Assembly (NCBI RefSeq): GCF_001949145.1
Contig: NW_019091411.1
Location: 1,383,563 to 1,445,562, forward strand
Length of the DNA stretch: 62,000 bases
Direction of reading: 5' to 3'
Origin: Acanthaster planci
Lineage: Eukaryota; Echinodermata; Asteroidea; Valvatida; Acanthasteridae
Positions 52,301 to 60,245 of the stretch are shown here, piece after piece; within the stretch, counting starts at the first letter, position 1, and each line of letters begins with the position of its first letter. The position numbers and the translations under genes were made by a program. Under the pieces are notes generated by a model. That model ran no database searches. It was given only the letters and a program-made list of their open reading frames with translations, and was not told the origin of the DNA.

Positions 52301-55300
52301 ACATCAATAAAATCCTTAATCCTCCACTCAACCGTTTTGTTTCTGATTGTTTCACAAACAATTTCCCATGGCTATGCATTCTATATGTGTGCATAGATTT
52401 GTTTCCCGAGATGGTTAGTATTAGTAACCAATCACAGGGAACCTGTGGTGTGGTCAGACTAAGTTCTTGGAATAGTCACTTTGTCTGTATTCTTGTTGCT
52501 CCAGATTTCTCAAGTGGAGCAAACAGGTGAAGAGCTTCACCGTTCAGCACGTACATGTATACCTGTGGCATTGACCACGATAGAGTTAGCTACATGCATT
52601 CAAATGGGTATGACTCCTCTCAGACCCTCAGGGTCACCATATGTAAACCAACACCCGTCATACCTGTACTAGTTACGGTGGAAGACTTCTCAGGATTTTT
52701 TGGTGTTTGTAAAGAAGACAAAAGCCCATCAGATCGTCTAGCTAATTGTGGCGTTGCTGAAGCGGCCCTGGATTGGACAATTGTCAACCCAGAGATTAGA
52801 TTACAACCACATGAAGATGAAAATTACAGTCCACTAAAGTTTGGATGTTGTGCTTTATATATTTATCATCCAGCAGCTCCATGACCACTACAGATAGATT
52901 TTCCGTGGAAGAGGGAGGCAAAGCAGTCATCTGGTTTTTTAAGTTTATTTTTCCAAGCAAAATTGTGACTTCCCTTTCCAATGTTTATGTTTGTTTCTTT
53001 TGCTTTTTCTTTTTTTGGGGGGGGATCCCTTGTGACCCTGCACGTCCTACTCATGTGACCCCTGTGTTTAATGTTTCAATGTTAGTCCGTTCTTGTGTTT
53101 TTAAAAGATTCTGCCATTATACTATGTTTTATGATTATTACTGACTGGCTAAGGTGTGCAACACATTGGCATAGTTCTTATTAGCTACAATTTGTCCCAT
53201 GTACTGACTTGATACAGTTTGGTAATTGACTGTGGATATGTTCTGTGGCCTTGCAGTGGTGAAACGGTGTTAATTTATTTATTATGAATGGATTACAAAT
53301 CAAGAAACCTTGTATCTACTTGTCAATATCAGTTGCAGTGTTATGTGACCTTGTCTACCCAACCCAATCGTTTCACCATACAATATGTAAAAGAAAATGT
53401 CTTAGGTTAAAAAGAATTCTTGTATTTTAATAGATTAAGGAGTGTCGGTAAACACTAAACACAAACTTATTTATTCAGAATGCAAATAGAACAGTCCAAC
53501 AGAAGGCCAGATCATTTTGTGAATATAATTGCTTTAAATGGCTGTTTGATCCCTGAGTGGCCCTGGGTTGCTGTCCAGGGGCTTATTATTATTGGAGGAA
53601 AAACCATGGCCCCAAGGCCACATTCAGCACAGTCCAGTATGAGATCTCCTGTGTAATTGTGTATGGGGAGTGAACCTTCACTGTCATTTTGTTCCAACAG
53701 AGCATCATAAAACTTGTGAAATGAGTTGTTTTGGCGTGCCCCACATCACCAGTCATGCAAAGTAAAATTGCTAGATTAGCTATGGTCCAAATGGCAGACT
53801 TTCAGGAAGCTTACTATAGTATTTTTCACTTCTCCATGCCGCTCTAAATCCCCTGCGAATCAGCAAGAACTACCTCTTTCAGTTTAATGTCAAGTTTTTG
53901 TCAACATATTTCCTCTTTTAAACAGGAAACACAAAAAAGCAGGAACCGCTACCCTAGTACACGTGCCATCTTTCATGCAAAACACTTGAGCTTTGGAACA
54001 TACAAATAGTAAAAGACTTCTGCCATTCGCTCCCTTCTAGAACGTCAGAGCTTGGCCATGAATGTTGAATATTTGTGGAGACAGTTTAGCTGCATTAGAC
54101 GTACGCATGGGTATGTCATGCACATGGGTATGAGACATGTACTGAGCATTGATAAGCATATGCCTGTGTTATTTACACTAGTCACCAGTAACTCTGTGGT
54201 CTTTCCAAACTACCAGCACAGGGATTGACCTTGTTTGCCCTTTTCTCTTTAAACTAAAGATTTTCCTTATCTCTGGAATTTCAAAGCTTTTTTCTTTGCA
54301 CAAGTGGTTCCTTTATGGTAGGCAGCAAAGTTGGTATTTGCGTTCGATGACGTTTTCAGTTGTTGACTGAATTTGGAGAAGCCATGTCACCACACTGCCA
54401 AATGTTAGCATTTCCTTGTTTGGTCTGGAGCACCCCTTATTGCCATATTTGGCATGGTCAAACACGGAGAGCCTAATCCATTTTTATCATGTTGATTTAC
54501 CCTAACAGTCCTGAATCCTTCAATTTCAATTTCAATTCACGTCTTCACATACCTTATGGGGTGGTTATATTAATGTTGAAAGTTGAATTAGGAATATTAA
54601 ACAGAGATATGCCATGACCACAAATACAGGAAAGCAAATAATGTTTATGGAGTCATTTCACTGGCATTGAACCAAACTTAATGAAATTCATGGATGGACA
54701 GATCTGAAGTGAGTACATGTACATCTATTTTTATAGCAACAAGGAGCTGAACCTCGTGTTTGGCCACTGGGAAATGAAAAAGACGTTGCATTATAAGATT
54801 GTATGGAACCACACAAAGTACCCTTTATGTATAGTTCACGTTATAATCCACCGTTGCATTTCTGTTGCATTAAAGATGTTGTTCAACGATGGAGGATATT
54901 TGTGTGAAATTAGGCTTATGCGTAACCGAAAACACAAAATAAACATGATTCTTTACATCTCACCAATTTCAAAATAATTTTTAGAATCTTATTTCCCATT
55001 CTGGATTATTAAAATACACCGACGTTGAGACTGGTAATGTAGGCTTGGAGCCCTTCATTATTGTGTACATGTAAATACAGCAGCAAACAGTTGTAGGTAT
55101 TCCGACTCCCACATACCGCATCACTCTTTATGAAATGGCAAAATGAAATCGAACACTGTTGTTTTTTTTTTCTCTCAAGTCCCTCAGACCCCCTAAACTG
55201 CTTATTTTTTTTCTTGCATTGATTTTTTGAATACACAGTTTTCAATATGAGACCTTGTCTCATATTGAATACACAGTTTTCAATATGAGACCTTGTCGCT

Positions 55301-56993
55301 GGGATATACATGTATGTACTCTTTATTATAAGACATATTGCAAAAAGTTTCCTTCATCGTTGAACCACATCTTTAAGCAGGGTTCCTAAATCAGGCTTTC
55401 TCAGCCATGTTGGATTTTGATGTAGAGTAATAATTAGGGCTTAGATGTGGGAGATGGGACCATCATCTCCATGCCCACCACTTTTTTACCAGGAAATGGG
55501 CCCATTCAGGATCTTAAAAGACCTCCCTTCCATTACCTATCGGATATTGGGTGAATATAAATCTCACCTAGCATAAGTAAAATTGATGCTTCTATTGTAT
55601 TTTGCTGTGAATTATTTTTTCTTACCATGACATCTCAGGTAAAGTTGTACAGCTGATTTGTGAACTGCATATAGTTCTGCAGTTGTTTTATTTTTTGCCC
55701 AAGTTATTGATAATTCTGTCATCTTTTTCTGTTTTTAATGTACTGTATGTAAACTCATTTGTCCATAGGCCAGATTCTCATTTCCTCTCTCCTAGCATGC
55801 TCCCACTTATTCCAGCATGTCCACATAGGACAGGGAATCTCTCATGACCCAGTTGTATGCTAATCCTATTTGCAGAATTTCTTATCACTATGTCCCAGCC
55901 CAGCCAGACAGTAGGCATGAAGGACCTCAGTCACATAGGCCTTTCCTACTACAGACACTAGACCCTCCAGACAAAGTTGTTATCCAAGGACAACACTAGC
56001 AACACCACATGCAGACAAGTAACCAAAGTGGTACTCTATCTACAAGTCAAGTTTATCTTCCCTGTGTTTCGCAGTTGCTCATATTGTATTAGTCTGGATG
56101 AAATAACCACTTTCCTTCCCCCACATTTGATCAAAGTGAAATGGGTCATTCTATAAATTTAGGGTGCAAAAGTGTGACATTTTTGTGTCCCTTATAAACA
56201 CTTGACCTGTGTTATTTGACATGGAAATATCACTGAAATGGGTTCCAACTATTTCTATTTGTTTGGCAGGTAATTTGCATTAATTCGTCACTCTTGGAAA
56301 TGAGAGAATGTGATCTTCACTTACAAAATCATATGTCAGATTTGACAGGGATACAAAAAACGTTTGACCCCTAATTTATAGAACTACTCCAATATCACTG
56401 ACATATCGCATGTACAAAAAATTGACCCCATGCATGGGACATAGATCAGTACAAGGCAGTGATAAATATTTGCTGTTGGCAGTAAATGTTCATGTGTTTC
56501 AATTTTACTCTCCATCTGGGAAATCTGGCCAATCTGGGTATGCATTTAAATTGCAGAAGGTGAATTTTATCTTTAAAAAAAATGTGCCGTAATGAAGAAG
56601 ATATAGCCCAAGTCATTTTTTAAAAAAAAGTGAATATAGTTTGCATAATTCTTTGCGACATATATTGCCCCTGGGCCTCATTTGACACTGTCACTAACTG
56701 AATTTCAGTTACTTTGAATCAAGCCAGTTTGCTCTATTTGTGGTAGTTTCCCAAAAATTCAGCCTTCACAAGTTCTTGGATCAATTTCATTCTCTTTTGT
56801 GAACTGGTTGCATTTTCTTTCCATCTGAGTCCAGATTTTCCTCAAGGAAAAGGTGCTCGATGAGGAGGGCTACATCATCTTTGTGCGTAAAAATGCAGTG
56901 CAGGTGTTCATCCCCAAGTATGGATTTGAGGGCACGCTTTTCTTGAAAGGACCAGACAAAGACAAAGATGGAATCTTCCACTACAATGAAGAG
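25323..56993 (+). CDS. DIS3: DIS3 (RRP44), catalytic RNase of the RNA exosome; C-terminal exon(s) outside window
   Basis: DIS3 is the nuclear/cytoplasmic exosome nuclease, with endonuclease (PIN) and 3'-5' exonuclease (RNB) activities. Twenty exons: 25323-25541, 26370-26432, 26590-26684, 27100-27320, 28038-28126, 28999-29172, 29562-29717, 30555-30671, 31180-31317, 31795-31941, 32290-32406, 33087-33188, 33456-33605, 33795-33922, 35083-35169, 35536-35692, 36306-36526, 37341-37431, 38613-38690 and 56835-56993. They join in frame to 903 codons (human 958). N-terminal zinc-like cysteines are C31, C36 and C39. PIN acidic residues D66, E94, D143 and D183 match human D69, E97, D146 and D177. Cold-shock domains span about 230-430. 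RNB spans about 470-800, with the active-site cluster [14 protein letters not shown] (D490, D496, D498, D499) and [13 protein letters not shown]. The S1 domain starts near 850 ([18 protein letters not shown]). All key residues are intact. Roughly 55 C-terminal residues were not found before 62000. Confidence 0.95.
28190..28341. mobile_element. Inverted-repeat element in DIS3 intron 5
   Basis: A perfect 13-bp arm GAGTACTGAAGTG (28193-28205) faces CACTTCAGTACTC (28324-28336), about 118 bp apart. The interior has GC-richer sequence with facing TGCGCAC and GTGCGTAC. It is probably a small foldback transposon. Confidence 0.45.
29982..30052. repeat. Possible CCCTAAC...GTTAGGG element in DIS3 intron 7
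   Basis: CCCTAACCCCCTAGGG near 29984 faces GGTTAGGGCTAA near 30040. This resembles the short element at 43313 in its ends and CCCTAGGG core, but the interior is poorly matched. Confidence 0.3.
30096..30320. mobile_element. MITE copy 1 of an AGGGCCCAAT family (DIS3 intron 7)
   Basis: It begins TAGGGCCCAATATCATGG, then GTGCTGCTAAGCACA. It shares several blocks, in order, with 32564-32798: AGCACAGCAAAAG, CTTATCT, GACGTAACA, GAAATCTCTGTACACTT and AATAGTGAA. The right terminal repeat is not clear in this copy, which may be truncated. Confidence 0.65.
30837..31045. mobile_element. 209-bp foldback MITE with arms of about 80 bp (DIS3 intron 8)
   Basis: The ends GAGTAAAATGATTGCGG and CCGCAATCATTTTACTC are exact reverse complements. 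Complementarity continues through GTCGCACCATGT, TCTTTCTTGAGTAT, GTGGTTCTGAGAAGAACC and GGGGAAT, with few mismatches, leaving a centre of about 40 bases around 30925-30965. As RNA it would form a very long hairpin within the DIS3 primary transcript. There is no coding capacity. Confidence 0.85.
32564..32798. mobile_element. MITE copy 2 of the AGGGCCCAAT family (DIS3 intron 11)
   Basis: The left end AGGGCCTGATCTCATAGTGC faces the right end CCATGAAATTGGGCCCT, whose reverse complement AGGGCCCAATTTCATGG matches both this end and the left end of copy 1. The body shares blocks with 30096-30320. A complete but diverged non-autonomous element. Confidence 0.7.
34035..34642. mobile_element. 608-bp non-autonomous DNA transposon (DIS3 intron 14)
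   Basis: Perfect 13-bp terminal inverted repeats: AGGGTTCTCCCCA at 34035-34047 and TGGGGAGAACCCT at 34630-34642. The interior is distinct from the flanks, has ACATGTACAT motifs, and encodes no transposase. No unambiguous target-site duplication was found, so the superfamily is open. Confidence 0.65.
34877..35031. mobile_element. 155-bp foldback MITE (DIS3 intron 14)
   Basis: The outer ends GGCGATTCACAA and TTGTGAAACGCC pair with one mismatch. Next, AGTGCGCCTCCAAGAGT and ACTCTTGGAGGCGCACT are exact 17-bp complements. Inner pairs CCAATCACA/TGTGATTGG and ATCTGTC/GACAGAT follow. It lies immediately upstream of exon 15. Confidence 0.8.
35310..35388. repeat. Degenerate CA(C)AAGTCA tandem repeat (DIS3 intron 15)
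   Basis: Repeated short units resembling TCACAGGTCAAAT, TCATAGGTCAAAT, TCACAAGTCAGAT and TACAAGTCAGG are arranged head to tail just before exon 16. Confidence 0.55.
36680..36918. mobile_element. MITE copy 1, GTAATTCCAGAAATTAGGGG family (DIS3 intron 17)
   Basis: The left end GTAATTCCAGAAATTAGGGG and the right end (reverse complement GTAACTCCAGAAATTAGGGG) differ at one base. A further match is GTCCCTGTTAC near 36721-36731 facing GTAACAGGGAC near 36876-36886. Total 239 bp. A second copy is at 56145. Confidence 0.85.
40498..40740. repeat. Diverged tandem duplication in DIS3 intron 19
   Basis: The segments at about 40498-40602 and 40650-40740 share, in order, CATGTATGTC, CAATACTT/CAATGCTT, an AT-rich block with TAATCTCA, GTCA, and GGGTTTGACCCTC. 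The spacing between copies is about 140-150 bp. Confidence 0.6.
43313..43376 (+). repeat. CCCTAAC...GTTAGGG short element, best copy
   Basis: It starts CCCTAACAGTCCCAAATCC and ends ACACCCTAGGGGGTTAGGG, total about 64 bp. Related segments are at 20163-20225 (opposite strand) and 54500-54565. Confidence 0.5.
54500..54565 (+). repeat. CCCTAAC short element, diverged copy
   Basis: It starts ACCCTAACAGTCCTGAATCC, continues TTCAATTTCAATTTCAATTC, and ends CATACCTTATGGGGTGGTT. It follows the order of 43313 but with an eroded right end. Confidence 0.4.
55227..55297. repeat. 38-bp direct repeat containing a hairpin
   Basis: TTGAATACACAGTTTTCAAT followed by ATGAGACCTTGTC occurs twice, starting at 55227 and 55265. 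The junction forms the hairpin CAATATGAGAC-CTT-GTCTCATATTG. Confidence 0.8.
56145..56387. mobile_element. MITE copy 2, GTAATTCC...TTAGGGG family (DIS3 intron 19)
   Basis: It shares long blocks with 36680-36918: GCAAAAGTGTGACATTTTTG, TTATTTGACATGGAAATATC, GGCAGGTAATTTGCA, TCACTCTTGGAAAT, ACTTACAAAATCATATG and GACCCCTAATTT. The termini are more eroded than in copy 1. Confidence 0.85.
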
Positions 56994-58599
56994 GTAGGAA
57001 AGCTGAGCACGAATGTGCTCTTGTCTCTATACTAAAGTTTTTCTTTTCAAATTTCACCGCTAAGTGAAACAGTTTGAGTACTTCTAGTTTTGGTCGCAAT
57101 TTCTATTTTGCATTAATTCAGGATTTGAAATTATATTGTGATTTGAAATTATGCAAAGCCCTTAGATTGTTTTTGTTTCGTTTTGAATCAATTCTGATTC
57201 CCTCTGTTTCAGTTTTCTCTTTTTTTAATATCTGCTCTGGAGCTGTGTTTCTGTTTCAGCTTTGTAATTAAGATTTTAATAAATTGTAGTTGTAGTTTCA
57301 CTGTATTTCACTGTAATTCCAATGTGAATTCCACCAGCAGTTGAAAGTTTTTCAAACAATCAGCAATAAGGACTGACTGTGTTTCCACCCGGAAACTAAT
57401 AAAACAAACAAGGCAGTGTGTAATTGCACACCTTCATTGGGGTCACATTGTTGGAAGGTGCAATGCAGTTTGTCTCTGAATGGCAACATTTCAGCCAATG
57501 ACCCTCTGGAGGCTTGGCTTAGGCCATGCCTGAGCTAAAAATGGCCCAGATTGCCTCATTTAACCTTGCCCTGAAAGTACAGCCCAGGTACTGATACCAA
57601 ATCGTGGAAAAAAATTTCTTTTCATGTAAATGGGCAACAGAAACCCTCTGCATGTACTTTTTGGATGGATTTTGATCTGCCTTGAAATGTAGGGTATCTT
57701 TGTTGCCATCACGTAAACATCTTTTGGTGATAAGATGTGCTTGAACCAGCAGACCACATTGATTTGGTCATTTTTCAAATTTGAAGAGGTTTCTTTTATG
57801 CAGTGTTATCACAGTGAAAAATTTCAGATGTTAAGGAAAGAAGTACATATACCCTGCATGCTACCACAGTACCTCATGTACATTTTGTTGCTTGTTGTTT
57901 GTAGAAAAGATGGATGATTAATGCACTGAGATAACACATTCAGTGCATGTACATTGTACATGTACATGCATTGAATGAACTGCTTCAGGTGCTGCACATA
58001 CAATGAGTGGAAATGTTTATGTCTAGTTGTGTTGCTTCAGGCTGCCACCTGGTACATTGATTGACAACGGTCCCTTCAGTCACATGAGCATAACTGACTG
58101 CATGTACACATGCACACATGGCCGGGATTACTTGTGCCTGCACACATTGGCCTGTGAAGTGTGAACTCCCACACTTGGTCCACTCCATCCAGTAACTGTG
58201 TACCAGCTGGATGGAGTATGGATTAACATTTGCATGTTGTGAAAGGCTTCCCGTTATATGTGCACAGGCAGCTAGGGGCTGTGCTTACAGGAGGTTCAAA
58301 GGTCTGCTTTGTTGAGGTTATTATCATAGGGATGGTACTGCGCAGGCGTTATGACCTTCATCCACTGAATATTCAGTTTTGCCCAATTTTAGTAAAAACT
58401 GCTTTTCTGTGGAAAAAGGTATATTTATCGTGAAAAGTAAAAACTACTCTACGTCACAATTTTGTTGGGCAGTTTTCATGCCTTTTTTGAAGATGCTTCC
58501 AGGGATCAAATGCACATTAAACAGGGGTTGACATTGAAGCTACTGTCACTGATTTGAGTGGTCTTTTCAAACAGATTCAGCCTGAAATTTGTATTTGGT

Positions 58600-58948
58600 A
58601 TCGCTTCTCGGCCNNNNNNNNNNNNNNNNNNNNNNNNNNNNNNNNNNNNNNNNNNNNNNNNNNNNNNNNNNNNNNNNNNNNNNNNNNNNNNNNNNNNNNN
58701 NNNNNNNNNNNNNNNNNNNNNNNNNNNNNNNNNNNNNNNNNNNNNNNNNNNNNNNNNNNNNNNNNNNNNNNNNTTTTGGCTAAGATCATGTGTAGTATCT
58801 GTTCTTTTCAGCTTAATATCTGAAACGCTGCTCATCGAGCAGCCAGTATATTAAACTGATTTTTGGATCTGGGCCATGGAATAGGGGCTTGCCTCGTCCT
58901 GGCCACGGGTTGGCCCGGTATTGCACTACCTCCGGGATTCGGCCCACT
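58600..58948 (+). ncRNA. RNU2: U2 spliceosomal snRNA gene, interrupted by an N run
   Basis: U2 snRNA pairs with the intron branch point in the spliceosome. The 5' end ATCGCTTCTCGGCC (58600-58613) is identical to the canonical start, and TTTTGGCTAAGATCA-like sequence resumes at 58774 exactly where the canonical RNA continues. Excluding the Ns the gene is about 188-189 nt, the normal length. The branch-point recognition sequence (TGTAGTATCTGTTC) and the Sm site (GATTTTTGG) are intact. Stem IIa (TTTCAG/CTGAAA), stem IIb (GCTGCT/AGCAGC) and stem IV (CCCGG/CCGGG) differ from human by paired, compensating changes, which argues for a functional gene rather than a pseudogene. The promoter proximal element could not be identified by eye. 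It lies on the same strand as DIS3, inside its intron. Confidence 0.92.
58614..58773. other. Assembly gap, 160 Ns, inside the U2 gene
   Basis: This run of unknown bases falls within the stem I region of U2. The flanks join to the canonical U2 sequence with no base missing, so the true gap is probably zero or the join links two U2 copies. Open frames that cross it are artefacts. Confidence 0.97.
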
Positions 58949-58967
58949 CCCCATCTGGGGAAATAAT

Positions 58968-58982
58968 TAAACCAAAAACAGA
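58968..58982 (+). terminator. Candidate snRNA 3' box downstream of U2
   Basis: TAAACCAAAAACAGA resembles the metazoan snRNA 3' box (GTTT-spacer-AAA-x-x-AGA) that directs Integrator cleavage. It starts about 20 nt after the mature 3' end, within the usual 9-19 or slightly greater distance. It is preceded by a short hairpin CCCCATCTGGGG. Confidence 0.5.
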
Positions 58983-60221
58983 ATGAAATTGGCCTAGGAT
59001 CAGGCATTTTTGTTGATCTTATCCTTATGCCTTAGCAGGAACAAAATCATAGGTTGACTTCATATATTTGTCAGTCATTCTTCCTAAAGTGCTGTCAGAT
59101 TACTGCCCAGTCAAGTAACCTAAGTAGTTCATGAACATGAGATGAAAACTCTTACAGTCAGTTATATTGTCTAAAATGTAATGCAGTTGATCTCTAAGCT
59201 GATGTCTGGACATTTTTAGGCCTAAATATCTGATGTCACCCTGTGCCCTGTAATACTAAGTTATGAACAGTCAGTCTTCCTTTTAATTTGTTACCATAGT
59301 CATCTCCAATTTGAAGGCAAATTACTTCCCCTTGTCAAAGACCCTCCTTTCCCTATTTCAAGGCAATGAATGGTAAATGTGTGTTTGTACACTATCCATA
59401 AAGAGTATTAGGGTACATGTACAGTACATGTGTAGCTCATCCAGTCTTCTGTTACTGTAGTGTTCACGCTCCTGTGTTCCAAGTAGATGGCCCCTAATTG
59501 AGAACACATGGGGTGTGTACCTTCTAAAGAGGTGCCTACTTTGACAAATTATCCTGACAGAAATAAATGAGCCTTCTGTTTGACTTCTTGGTTAATCGTT
59601 TCCATTCTGTTCTCAGATTGGATCTGTTAACTCGATACAAGCCTCTACTGGAATAGAACCTGGAATGCCACACTCCTTTTATGACTTGTGCATATGAACT
59701 TGTCATTTTTTTTTAATAAGGAAAGGGGAATAATTTTCCTTTCTTACTGTGACCATGGCCATATATTTCAGGGTCTAGATGTAAACCTCACATGTGCACA
59801 GTGGATAACCAATTTGTCAGTGTGGTATTTGTTTATACATGTACATGTACGTCTATATTTGGTTGTTAACACAAATTCTTGCATATAGAGCTGTACATGT
59901 ATCACTCACTGTTTATTTAAAAGACCAGCAATTATCTAAAGGCTTGCCTCCACAGTGTATGACTTATATCGATATTTTTTAACCATGGTCAAAGTAAACA
60001 GTGTACAGAATCTGAAATACTGCTGGGTTAGTATTGTTATGCATGTCAAGTGCATGTACACAATACCAAATGTCATTACTTGATGTATTATTGTACAGTT
60101 TCATATCATATTAATTCAGCTAGTTCCATTTTGCATGAGTGTAATTTATAGAGTAAACAAAACTAACCAGGCTGGGCCTTTTCCTTTTGTTGGTGTGGAA
60201 TTCTTATTTCTTCGGTCGAAT

Positions 60222-60245
60222 CATGGAGGTAAATTTACCTCCATG
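60222..60245. repeat. Perfect 24-bp palindrome between GGTCGAAT direct repeats
   Basis: CATGGAGGTAAA is followed directly by its reverse complement TTTACCTCCATG. It is flanked by GGTCGAAT on the left (60214-60221) and an overlapping GGTCGAAT on the right (60245-60252). It could be a tiny foldback insertion with a target duplication, or a rearrangement scar. Confidence 0.7.

Larger units (their letters stand above)
38691..56834 (+). other. DIS3 intron 19, about 18.1 kb
   Basis: This intron separates the last part of the RNB domain from the S1 domain exon; the other complete introns of the gene are between about 0.16 and 1.2 kb. I find no coding exon on either strand with recognisable similarity. 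It contains a diverged duplication (40498-40740), a CCCTAAC element (43313), a MITE copy (56145), a hairpin/direct repeat (55227), GA-rich microsatellites (38480, 48633) and many ACATGTAC-type palindromic motifs (for example 42220, 45235, 45780, 46090, 46670, 47910, 48080). Its length suggests it hosts regulatory sequence or simply accumulated repeats. Confidence 0.75.

Noticed and set aside
52555-52884. 109-codon open frame in DIS3 intron 19
   Set aside because: No family resemblance, no splice-site context and no support on either side; length is within chance for 18 kb of sequence read in six frames.
58506-58854. Several open frames crossing the second N run
   Set aside because: The locus is a U2 snRNA gene; the frames are artefacts of the Ns.
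59620-59700. Possible last DIS3 exon after a TTCTCAG acceptor-like site
   Set aside because: The translation following it does not resemble the DIS3 S1 C-terminus, so the final exon is more likely beyond 62000.
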